From NCBI GenBank assembly GCA_022592435.1, contig JABYQS010000002.1, positions 558,001 to 622,000 of the forward strand: DNA of 64,000 bases. The letters run 5' to 3'. This DNA is from Cerioporus squamosus (lineage: Eukaryota; Basidiomycota; Agaricomycetes; Polyporales; Polyporaceae). Position 1 is the first letter of the stretch. Every line of letters begins with the position of its first letter. The notes beneath the pieces were generated by a model. That model was given only the letters and a program-made list of their open reading frames with translations. It made no database searches and had not been told where the DNA came from. A program made the translations under genes and the position numbers. This document shows, one piece after another, positions 33,940 to 44,366 of this stretch.

Positions 33940-34177
33940 CTACTTCCATCTCTCCATCGCCGCTTTGAGAGCGGTCAGGATGTCAACGTTAGTTGGTACG
34001 TTTCAAACTCGTACGTATGTCCGTAAACCAAGGACCTCCGGGCGTAATCTCCGCCCTCTCCTGGGGCGCATCAAACCAGCCGTAGCTTGCGTCAGGCCCA
34101 CAGGGTTCATTCAGGTACAGCATGCCTGCGCCGCGAGGTTGCACTCTGCGCACACTATATGTGTCACCACGAATACA
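33940..34177 (-). pseudogene. Unidentified gene remnant or unrecognised 3' exons
   Basis: On the minus strand 34177-34015 joined to 33962-33940 reads as a protein C-terminus of about 61 residues. It contains RGAGMLYLNEPCGPDASY, GWFDAPQERAEITPGGPW and FTDIPAMERWK, then a stop. The 52-nt intron (33963-34014) has a GTACGA donor, an ACTAAC branch-point motif and an AAAG acceptor, so it looks spliced. Upstream, fragments such as SGTYSANKLEAQGA and YPIINPGIDLSGSLDS appear in different frames up to about 34,730, and I could not join them into one frame. It is a decaying gene or one with frame errors. The family is not recognised. Confidence 0.35.
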
Positions 34178-35643
34178 CTATGAGCAGGAATGGGATGTAT
34201 TGTACAAGAGTCCAGCGACCCGGACAAGTCAATCCCCGGATTGATGATGGGGTAGAGTTACGCCTCAAGCCCGCGCTCCCTGCGCCTCGAGCTTGTTGGC
34301 GGAGTAGGTTCCCGACAGCAACAGGTCCAGATATCTGGATTGTTAGAACGTAGCACGCGGGATGCTGTCATGCTTCGTCCGGAGCGCCGTCTCGTAGTAG
34401 TACGCGCACACGCCGCGTTCCGGACTCCCTCAAAAGTTCTAGTCCCATCTTCGAAGGACGGATATGGCAAGGCATCACGAAACCATGGACCAGCTCCGCA
34501 TCGAGCGACGGGCGTCGGCGTACACAGATCTCAGGTGTGGACGCTTGCGCAGCCCAGAAGCGCATGCTTCGCACCTGCCAGGCCGCCCACCGAATTGTCG
34601 GAAACGCGGTATGGCCGTATGTCGCCTTGTCATCCAGGTTCCAGACGACTCCAACGAGCTCGGACTCGGACTCGGATGCCCTGGCTCGACCGCCGACCCG
34701 CCCATGCGCCTCGTTATTATGGACTCGCACGCGCCGACGACGCCGACGGCGACCCAGGCAGGCGACTCGGTAGCCTCGGAGACGACATGCCTTCCGCTCG
34801 TCTGTGCAACTGTCAACATATTTTCAGTTGGTATGCGTCCGGAATAATATGGAATTCCCGATCTTACCTGGTGGTGGGGTGGATGTCGCCATACTGCTAT
34901 GTTACCAAGGTGTCCACACCCTCGGATGAGCAGCGCTCACGACACCGCCCTGCGAGACCGTCTGATAGGCGTTGAGACTTTTCATTCTCTGCTGTGTTTC
35001 TCCGGGGGTCCGCGGCACAGCTGTTTTGAGTAGTCGTGGGTACACGGTAGGACCCGTCCAGTACAGCGGCCTAGCGCTGCTTGCCTCCGGCTCGGTCTCC
35101 TTCGGCTCGATGTGATTGGGATGGCTCCAGCTATGCGACAGCGACGATGTCATATCTTGGGCTGTCGGTGTCCCTGCAGAACCACCTATACCAGGTGCAG
35201 GAATCAACATACGCCCGCTCGCGCCACTTGAGAAAGGGATGATTGCACTCGGCCCAGTATCAATCCCCGGCGGTGAAATGATACGGACCGACTACAATAT
35301 CGGCGTTCATGGGGTTTTGTTGGCGGCTGTGGGAAGGAAACCTGTCAAAACACATCGCACCAGGACAACAAAGATGCCCACCAACAAAGGTGGTATATTC
35401 TACTTTGGCGCGGACAGCCTGGTGAGATGGTTTATCCGATTTGCCCTGGGACCGAACAGAAAGCCATGGGGCGGTTAGGAGTGCGTCCAACGGGAACTGG
35501 AAAGGCTGTAATTGACGCCATCGCGGATGAGGGGCGAGCCGTTGTTGCGCATTGGGCGCGGGGCGCTCTGGTCTTTGGTTTGGTGTCTCCTGAGACGCTT
35601 GATGTACCAGTCCAAAGCTGCTGAGTTGAGGTGCGCAGATGAG
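34178..35643. other. Intergenic with scattered coding-like fragments
   Basis: The left third carries the unjoinable minus-strand fragments described for the remnant at 33,940. The rest (about 34,750-35,640) has only short conflicting frames. The right end is the upstream region of the indoleamine dioxygenase gene. Confidence 0.35.
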
Positions 35644-35650
35644 TATATAA
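35644..35650 (+). promoter_or_regulatory. TATA box of the indoleamine dioxygenase gene
   Basis: TATATAA about 90 bp before the ATG at 35739, giving a predicted leader of about 60 nt. Confidence 0.6.
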
Positions 35651-35738
35651 TCTGCGACAGGCTGCAGGGAACCCCTCAACTCAAACGCACTCACCGCACT
35701 CATCCTTCACTTCACCGTATATCCATTCCAGCGCAACC

Positions 35739-37173
35739 ATGAACGTCTCTTCTCCCGTGCACATGATGGGCCGGCTACTCGAGAGCGTGGACCTGACGAC
35801 GTATCGGGCGGCCCGCCCCGAACCGACGAGCACCTCGCAAGCCTTCAGCGGGAGGATGTACGATGTCGATCCTGACACAGGCTTCTTCCCCTCACAACCA
35901 CTCGGGTCGTTGAGCGGCGAGTTCTCCCTGTGGGAGAATGCCTTGGTTGAGGCTCGCAGCGTCCTCAAGCTTGGGATTGACCGGGGTCAGGAAGCCTTCG
36001 CAAAGTGCGCGTCGGGCGAGCAGTGGCGGCAGCGCCTGAGGAGTGTGAGTGTCAACTCGCAGCCATATGAGTTGTCAGGGTACTCACAAGTCAATCTTCT
36101 AGTGGTCCGTGCTTGACGTCAGAAAGCTCGGCGACGGGGTTCGCACCTTGCGACGAGCACACTACGTTCTCACCTGCCTACTGCACTTCTACGTCCACTC
36201 GCTTCCCCCATCGCAGGTACAGGGCCAGACCATTATCCCAAGGCCCCTCGCCGTGCCTCTTGTCGCCGTCTCCCAGAAGCTCAAGCTCCCTCCCATCTTG
36301 ACGTTCGCAGACATCGTCCTCTGGAACTGGGAGTTCGTTGATCCGGAGCAGCCTCTGTCCCTGAAGAACATGCGATACGTCAACGTCTTCTCCGGGACCG
36401 ATACGGAGAGGAACTTCTACCTTCTATCCGCAGCCGCAGAGCTCAAGGGGGTGGAGATGCTGAGGATCATCGAACGCGTTGTCAACGTTCCCTGCCCCAC
36501 GACACATAGCGCCATCGCGGCTATCAAGCGCGACTTCGAGGAGCTCGTCAGGGTCATCGACGACCTTGCCGTCATCATCGGGGACTCCAGTAAGACTGTG
36601 CATCCGAACACCTTCTACTGGGCCGTCCGGCCGTGGTGGAACGGCTCCAGTGCCGCAGCGCCATGGGTGTTCGAAGGAGTCCCGCCCAGCTCATTCGACC
36701 TCGGCGGTGCATCGGCAGGGCAGAGCTCGGTCATGCACGCTCTTGACGCTTTCCTCGACGTCGACCATGGACTGACGCAGGGCCGTCAGCCGGCTCCGTC
36801 GGCAGAGAACCGCCGTGCCGACACGAGCTTCATGGAGAAGATGCGCCGGTACATGCCAGAGGAGCATCAAGCCTACTTGGCGCAGGTCCAGAAGCGTCAT
36901 GTACGAGACCTCGTTCAGCGCATTCCCGCGCTCCGGGAGCACTACAACATGACGGTGGCAGCGTTGAAGAAGTTCCGCGATATCCACATCCGCGTCGGAA
37001 CTCTCTTCATCATCTCTCAGGCGAAGTCCAGCCCTCCCGCAAGCATGGGGACTCTGGACATCAGCTCTGAGGGGGGCGAAGGCCGCTCGAAGGGTACCGG
37101 AGGGAACCCGGTGTCCACCTTGCTGAAGGCCGGCCGCGATGCCACCCAGCGCACGCTTTTGAAGGATGAGTAA
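35739..37173 (+). CDS. Indoleamine 2,3-dioxygenase
   Basis: The two exons 35739-36044 and 36103-37173 encode 458 residues. Conserved words are IPRPLAVPLVAVSQKL, PILTFADIVLWNWE, NVFSGTDTERNFYLLS, TVHPNTFYWAVRPWWNG and VFEGV. The C-terminal LREHYNMTVAALKKFRDIH contains the proximal heme-ligand His, followed by IRVGTLFIISQA. The enzyme is cytosolic, uses heme to open the indole ring of L-tryptophan and so starts the kynurenine route to NAD (yeast Bna2 equivalent). The last 45 residues are a basic, Ser/Gly-rich extension. Fungi often have several IDO paralogues; which one this is cannot be told from the window. Confidence 0.93.
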
Positions 37174-37658
37174 ATCACTGCACAGGACCCTACGAAATAG
37201 AGCGTCATAGTCCACCCATATATTAGTAGTAGACGTGCTAGAGATACGCACTATAGATGTTGTCCGGGTCGCATTGCTTTCGCTTTCTTGCGTAATTTGT
37301 AGCATATATACTACTGTAGTGTTCGACGTCCCTGGCATGGTTCCAATAGATGCGAGTTTGTAGCGATGACTCATGGGTGAACGTCGCTTTCGCAATAACG
37401 TCGACAGCAAGGTGTACGAAGCAGGATGAGTATCGGGATCTACAGGGCAGGAATCAAAGAGATCTATGCGCAAGCCCTTGCAGATGGATGGCGATCTCGT
37501 TAAGTCGCTACTTACTTACAAGTTTAAAGTTACTCGGAGACGGTGGCGTGCGCGCGAACCACGTTGTCTCGAATTGGGAATGTTACGTAATGAACGCGTA
37601 CACATAAGCAAGGCGCGGTCTCGTTCTGGAACGCGACGCGTCTTGACTCTTGACCACC
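37174..37658. other. Intergenic, upstream of RPA1
   Basis: 485 bp, A/T-richer near 37,215-37,330 (3' flank of the dioxygenase gene). No gene was recognised. Confidence 0.5.
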
Positions 37659-39928
37659 ATGGCTGGTCTCCCTCAGCTCACTACCGGCATCTGCGCTCGC
37701 CTTGCTAACTCCGAGAACGAGGACTCGGAGGAGCTCTTCAACTCTCAGCCCACTCTCCAGCTACTTTCCTTCAAGAAGGTCCCTCCGACCGGTGGTGGCA
37801 ACAATGTCGACCGCTACCGCGTCATCGTCTCCGATGGGCAGCATTTCTTGCAATCGATGCTGGCTACGCAGTTGAATCATCTTGTGGAGGAGGATGCTAT
37901 CTCAAAGGGCGCGGTTGCCGTCATTGAGAAGTTCACTTGCAACATCGTACAGGGCAAGCGGTGAGTGGAACCCTCGACGCGTCGACAAACACGTCCGACT
38001 AACGCCTGGCCATCTTAAGACTCCTGATTATCCTCGCTTTGCGCGTCTTGGTCAAGACTGCGGAGAAGATGGGCAGTCCCGGACCACTTCAGGGTCGACC
38101 GGAAGGCGGATCATCGACTCCTGCTACCGAAACGCCTGGCCCATCCACATCGACGAACGTTACTCCCGCTCCCCCTCCGGCTGCAGCAGCCCAACCCGCT
38201 CGTCAGCAGACGCAAGCGAATCGCAACAATCGTGCTGCTGCGATCTATCCCATCGAAAGTCTCAGTCCCTACCAGAATCACTGGACGATCAAGGCTCGCG
38301 CAATGAACAAGTCGGACATTCGCACATGGGTCAACCAGCGTGGCGAAGGAAAACTGTTCAGCGTCACTCTTATGGACGACAGCGGAGAAATTCGGGCCAC
38401 TGCGTTCAATGCCGCTGTCGACTTGTTCTATGACAAAATCCAGGAAGGGAAGGTCTACTTGGTCTCGAAGGCGAAGGTCAATCTTGCGAAGAAGAAGTTC
38501 TCCAATGTCAACAATGAATACGAACTCACATTTGAGCGTAACACCGAGGTCGAAGAGGTAGGCACCTTGAGTTGTCAGCGCTTTGCGTCCTGCTCAACTG
38601 CCATACAGTGCCTCGACATGACGGATGTACCCACCGTGAAGTTCAACTTCGTCCCGATCTCCGGTTTGCAGGATGTGGCTAAGGACGCTACCTGCGGTAC
38701 GTTTGCATCATGTGTACTACGCGAGATTCAGCCTCACCTCTCTGCAGATATCATCGGCGTCGTCAAGGAAGTGGGTGAGCTGTCGACCATAACGTCGAAG
38801 GCGACAAGCAAAGTCGTAAGTGACAAGATCCTATCTATTCGCCGTTGCACGTGAAGTGACAGCGACATCGTTCAGATCCCCAAGCGAGAATTAACAGTCG
38901 TAGATCGCTCTGGCTACTCCGTGAGGGTCACGCTCTGGGGCAAACAGGCAGAGCAGTTCGAAGCGACAGATCAACCTGTCATAGCATTCAAGGGTGCTAA
39001 GGTTGGCGACTTCCAAGGTATGTGCTGCATTGTCTGTGAACAATGTCATGATCTGAGAACTGCTGGGCAGGTCGCTCACTATCAATGATGAGCTCAAGTT
39101 CCATGCACATAAACCCCGACATTCCAGAAGCGCACGCTTTGCGGGGGTGGTTCGACGCGGCCGGCTCTGACCAGACGTTCCAGGCCCACACCAGTACATT
39201 CACTGGTGGCGGTGGGATCACTTTCGACCGTGCCGAAGTGCGGAACCTCAACGAAGTCAAGACAGCAGAGTTCGGCATGTCGGATAAGCCGGAGTATTTC
39301 TGCGCCCAGGCACGATCATGCACATCAAGAACGACACCATTTCATACCCTGCTTGCCCGACCCAGGGATGTGGCAAGAAAGTTGTCGAGCTCGGTGATTC
39401 CTGGAGGTGTGAGAAGTGCGACAAGTCGTATCCTAAGCCTCAGCACAGGTATTTTAGTCCACATCTAACTCGGTGCCCACAACACTCACCAACGTCAACA
39501 GGTACATGGTCTCGATGGCCGTCTCGGACTACTCCGGTCAGGCGTGGCTCAGCGGTTTCAACGACGTTGGCCAGACCATATTCGGGATGTCCGCTGATGA
39601 ACTCGTTGATATCAGGGTAAGCCCCGGTGTACCAGATCGGCGGTGTTACATGCGCTCACCGACGCCCACAGGAGCGCGATGATACCCAGTTCAATCAAGT
39701 GGTGGAACGCGCCATCGGGACAACTTACAACTTCGCGTGCAGAGCGAAACAGGATAGTTACAACGTTTGTCTAAATCCACTTGATCTTTGGATGAAGCTG
39801 ACACAATCAATCCGCTGTAGGAGACGACGCGTGTGCGCTACGCTATCAACCGGATTATTCCCCTTAACTACCGCGAGGAGGCGAAGTATCTTGCCAACCT
39901 CCTTACCCACAGCGACTGGGCACGGTAG
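37659..39928 (+). CDS. RFA1: Replication protein A large subunit, frame broken once
   Basis: The nine exons are 37659-37960, 38020-38557, 38609-38696, 38748-38815, 38876-39017, 39071-39448, 39502-39616, 39672-39764 and 39821-39928. RPA1 binds single-stranded DNA in replication, repair and recombination. Visible parts: N-terminal OB fold (YRVIVSDGQHFLQSMLATQL), a Pro/Ala-rich linker, DBD-A (IESLSPYQNHWTIKAR), DBD-B (ELTVVDRSGYSVRVTLWG), DBD-C with a zinc ribbon (YPACPTQGCGKK then CEKCDKS) and the C-terminal VRYAINRIIPLNYREEAKYL. The exons sum to 1,832 nt, one short of a whole number of codons. The break is at 39310-39311 inside an otherwise conserved FCAQA-TIMHIK. A missing base in the Ala codon would give 610 residues. 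It may be a sequencing error or a real lesion. Confidence 0.88.
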
Positions 39929-40412
39929 CGTGGGTGCCCAAGCCTGCTCGGCGCGTATCTCCCTCGACGTCTACGGAAGCTTTTGTTCGCCGGTCTGCAT
40001 GATGGCCATATGTACAATACCTCGTTGACGCTGCTGCCATGTACTATGAAACCAGATCTCTGGTCCCTGTCCGACTTGTTCGAGATCTTGGTCACTGACA
40101 ATGCCTGACTGCGCCGGAAGCACCGGCTGAGAGCCTCTGAGAACACGCCATATCTATGCCGAGAATCCAGTACAACGTTCTACATATCAAGCGTAGATCT
40201 GGTGAGATACATCAAGGATACTCTACCACACACAACATCGTCGAGCGTCATTCCAAGTCCCGGGACTATGGTATCGTAAATCCGCCAGTCACTAATAACA
40301 AGTAATAAGGTCATACAAAGCATGGGGTGAGCGTAGGCATTACCATCGTCATTGGGTCAGTGATAGTACGTGGACGTCAGCGACAAGACAGACGTATCGT
40401 GAAGGAAGAGTA
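39929..40412. other. Intergenic, convergent 3' ends
   Basis: The 3' flanks of RPA1 (+) and the arrestin-like gene (-). A/T-richer around 40,260-40,330. No gene was recognised. Confidence 0.5.
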
Positions 40413-43400
40413 TCATGGAGGGTCGAGGGGATAGTGTAGTACTTTTCTGAAGAGCTGGTAGACTGTGTCCAGCGACGTGAGCACCGACTGCAGAGTCGCG
40501 TTGGCCGTCTCGGATAGATGGATCTCTGGGAACTCGATGTGAGGAAGCTCGAATCGCAAGGTCCAGAGTTTCGGGAAGTAGTGCGCCGGGATCAGACCTC
40601 CGTCCGATCCAGGCTCACTTAGAGGAGTGGGCGTGATCGTTGGGAGCTGTGCCGCATCCACCGCGGTGGGAACATCGGACGGAGGCGATGGCGGGGGAGG
40701 TGCTGCCTCATTCGCTGTGATGGGGGACGCGGGATCCCCGTGCGAAGAGCCAGCGTTGGGGAAATACCATCGCGCGGGACTTGCAGCGCCAGCCTGAGCC
40801 GTGACCGTCGTGGTGGTGGTAACCGTGACCGTGTCCACACCACCGGGGTACGCCGACAAGGGGATGCCGGCGGGAGGATCATGATCGATTGCAAGAGACC
40901 GGAGCGCTGTTGACAACTGCGCTTGCGTCTGACGCAGACTGATGAAGAGGTAGAGGCAGGTGATGGCCAGGAATGTGGGGATCAATAATTGAGTCCAGGA
41001 GCGGGACGCGCGCTGTTCCGTACGAGCGATCTCCGAGGCGGTCGTTTGGAACGACAACACAAGGCGCGGGTAGAAGTACTCTTCCATAGAATAGTGACAC
41101 AGTCTGCGGCCTTGGGCGGATACCTCCTCATGGGCGAGGTTAGTATCGGAAGATGCAACATCGAAACCTAGAATTGGTTGAGTATTGCACGGTCTTTCAA
41201 TAAAAGACGGCGTTACTCACCTGTCTGTACCGGAACATGAACCTGAAGCTCAGCAACAGGCAAGGGGAAACTCGGAAGCAAGGCATTCAGCACTACTGGT
41301 CGCAAGGTCGTCGCTTTGGTCTGCTCGGCCACCGCTCCGTCATCTTGGACAATGTACAGGATGTCGACCTTGCCACCTCCGGCATCTCCGATGTGGACCT
41401 TGACCCAAGTAATCCACTCCTTCCCGCTAGCCTCGCCAAAGGGCACAGCGTTCCCATTGATCTCAGGTTTGACGACAGCCCCAGTCACGATACGGACTGG
41501 TACACCCTCGATGCTGGCACTGGCCACCTCTACCTGAGGCGGTCTCCCGCCCAAGGCGTCTTCTTTTGGACGGGACAGAGCCAGTCCAAACTCAAGCCAC
41601 TCCAAGTCATCGTCCGAGGGAGCCGGCAAGTTGACACGGACAGCATACTTGAGTGGACCGGGGCCTGCGTTAAGCATAGGTGTGATGGTGGTGTTGACAT
41701 AGGGGATCATCAAGGGACCATCCCTCCGCACAGGGGTACGCAGCGTCGAGGTGAAGAGAGACTGCCGGAGGATCGATGGGGAGATGTCTCGACGAGAGAC
41801 GCCATTAGGTGTGCGAGGGCGGCTTCGTGAGCGTCGGGACACCTCCGAGCTGTCCTGGCTCGTGTGGGAGGGCGGTGACATGGACCGGGTGATCGGACGG
41901 AGGGCAACGCGAGCACCGTCGCTCCCGCATTTGACATGCCCACCGCGCTGTAAGACGGTTTTACGCGTCTGAGCGTCTCGAATGTCACCAGTTGAGTTAT
42001 ACACGTCCAGTGTAGCGTCACTAGCATCGTTGCGCACGGTGCAAGAGACGTGCTCACGATCGCAGTGCAGGACCCGGAACCGAGGCAGTACGAGCACATC
42101 AACTTCAGCTTCGTTGTCGGAGGTACTGCGCGAGGCATTCGGGGAGGAGTACCTCCTGGAGCCCAGAGTAAGGACAGGTTCTCTGGGCTTCACCAGGACC
42201 GTGCCGGTAATGCTAAACTTGAAGTCGTGCTTGGAGGGAGGGAGCAGGTCATTCATATTCAGGTGAATCGTGATCGGGACCTTTGGCGGACGAGTAGCGG
42301 CCTCTTCGTTATCATAGTCGGCGTCAGTGTCCGTGTAGCGACCGTTTGTGGAGGATGCACGGCTTCTCCGATCCCGTTCCGGGCTAGATGGGATGGGTAA
42401 TGAAGCCAGCGACGACATGGGCGTGGAAGCCGGAGAATTCTCAAAAGAATAGTCGGGGACATTCTGAGCGGGCAGGGGGGCCCTCAGCAGGGACGACGTG
42501 GATGAAGATGAATCGTGCCGGGTAGGGGCGAGACCATTGACGACGCCGCGCGCATCTGGAGATGATGGTAAGACGTAGATGGAAGGATTGTCGACTGACG
42601 ACTGCCGGGAGAGCGGGGGAGTCGGCGGTGGTCCTACGGCATACCCTGTGAATCCCACACCTCCGCTGATGGACCACTTCGACTCCGTCCCCGGCACCCA
42701 GGATACATCGCAATCACCGGCGTCCAGCCCAACGTCCAGGCCAAGGAGGGTGGCCACGCCGGGAAACCAGACGCCTTTGCACGTAGCTTCGTACTGCACG
42801 CGCATGACGGTACCTCCTGGCGCATCCCGACTCTTCCCTTTGGTGCCAAGAACGGTGCAAGTCATGTCTCCTTTCACCTCCCGTATGCTGACTCTGCGAC
42901 GGCCGTCGCTCGTTGACGGCAGTTGACTGGCTTTCAAAGGCCGCGCCCAACGGATCCGGATACGCTCTGTGCTAGGGAACGAGCCCTGTATGCCGCAACC
43001 GTCTGGGAAGCCCGCAGAGACGGACGCGTCGCTTGACTCGTCGTCCGCAAAGCTGTTGTAGGAGTGTGTCCTCCCCAGACGGGTGGACGCACTGCGCGTG
43101 ACGTGAGGGTCAGAAGTCAGATCCCACGATCCTGCATCCTCGTCTGCAGAGGACAGGGAGGCCATGGATGAAGACGTCTTCGGCGTATTCATGAGGGAAT
43201 ATTTTGAGGCGGATGTGGTTCGAGAGACAGCGCGGCACTGGAATGGACAACTACACAGGTGATAAACAAGGGGTTCGAAGTAACAAGAACTGGTGAGCTC
43301 ACTAGGTACGGTGCGTGTGGTGGTTGAGAGACGAACGGTGCCCAAAGCTCTATGGCAGCCATGAAGTGTGCTACCTTGGCCGGCCGCTTACCCCGCGTAT

Positions 43401-44035
43401 CCATCTCTCGACGCGGGAACTCCTTGGGGACGATATAAGAGACATGATAGGAGCTCACGAGTATCTGACCCGTGTACTTATCGTCTAGACGCGACGACGA
43501 CTCTGAAGACGACGAACTACTCGCTGGAGAGACGTAGGGATGTGGGGATCGTGCCGGTAAGTTAAGAGCGTGTGCAGCCTTATGCAAGAGCGGGGATGTA
43601 GTAGATGAGAAGTTGTAAGGAGTTGAGTTGACGTCCAGTGGATGAACTTCCTGGTCGAGAACCTTGAGGTTCTCCTCTGCGCGGCCATGGTCAGAGGGAT
43701 CGAGGACAACAACCTGGAAACGCGCTCACCAGGAAAGAGCGGAATAGTCGCGCCTGGCGTAATGTTTTCCAGAGGGAGCGATATCTGTGCGCGCACACCG
43801 AATATGAAAGGATGGCTAGCAGTCTTACAACCAAGTTACCGACCTTCAGATACATTTTGATCTCCGCACCCTTCGCGCCGCGCTCGGCGCGACCCTCAAT
43901 AGCAACTCGTGTCACAATGTTGAGTTTCTGTGCTCCAACCGTCGTTCCATGGGATATAGAGTACGCCGAGGATGGGAAGGAGAGAGGGGGGCTCCCGGTC
44001 ACCGAGCGGCCAGAGTAGCGCGTCGAGCTGGGCAT
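40413..44035 (-). CDS. LDB19/ART1-like arrestin with C-terminal membrane segment
   Basis: The exons are 44035-43844, 43784-43730, 43676-43303, 43237-41221 and 41167-40413, 1,130 residues if joined this way. The first three encode an LDB19-type arrestin N-domain (SISHGTTVGAQKLNIVTRVA, ISLPLENITPGATIPLFPGE, ILVSSYHVSYIVPKEFP, VAHFMAAIELWAPF). The long exon holds a second beta-rich region (CKGVWFPGVATLLGLDVGL) and Ser-rich linkers. The last exon has a membrane helix (QLLIPTFLAITCLYLFIS) and a Pro/Thr-rich tail. ART1-type arrestins recruit Rsp5-family ubiquitin ligases to plasma-membrane transporters. Exon 4 has two possible acceptors. The upstream one (43250) gives the family-typical LSIPVPRCLSNHIRLKIFP but stops at 43110; the downstream one (43237) keeps the long frame but loses that strand. 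The start codon is also uncertain. Confidence 0.75.
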
Positions 44036-44366
44036 CCCGGAGTGTTGAACACGCGTCTGGACGTGGCTTCTCGTGTCGAGCGGGGGAACAAGGTCGGACG
44101 CGGTGGTACGGAAAGTGGAGGAGGAGTAGCGGCGAAGGGCGACGCGAGATATGCTGGTGGCATAGGCTACTGGCGGCAGAGGTCAAGGAGCGCAAGTACG
44201 CGTATAAGCTCAAGTCGCTCGGTTTACCCATATAAGCGCCTACTTCAATTGTCTTTCTCTAAGATTGATCGCGAAACTCAACACAAACGTTACTACCCCA
44301 ACACAACGAAGACAATGAAAGAGTCCTATGGATACAGATTGCAGGCATATAGCAATTGTACGGCGA
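44036..44366. other. Gap between the arrestin and protease genes
   Basis: 331 bp. On the minus strand the arrestin frame stays open some way upstream of 44035 (LRRYSSSTFRTTASDL), so part of this may be coding if another exon lies here. The rest is the 3' flank of the protease gene. Confidence 0.35.

Noticed and set aside
34340..34975. 211-codon plus-strand open frame
   Set aside because: No conserved words or splice support; the opposite strand holds the more protein-like fragments.
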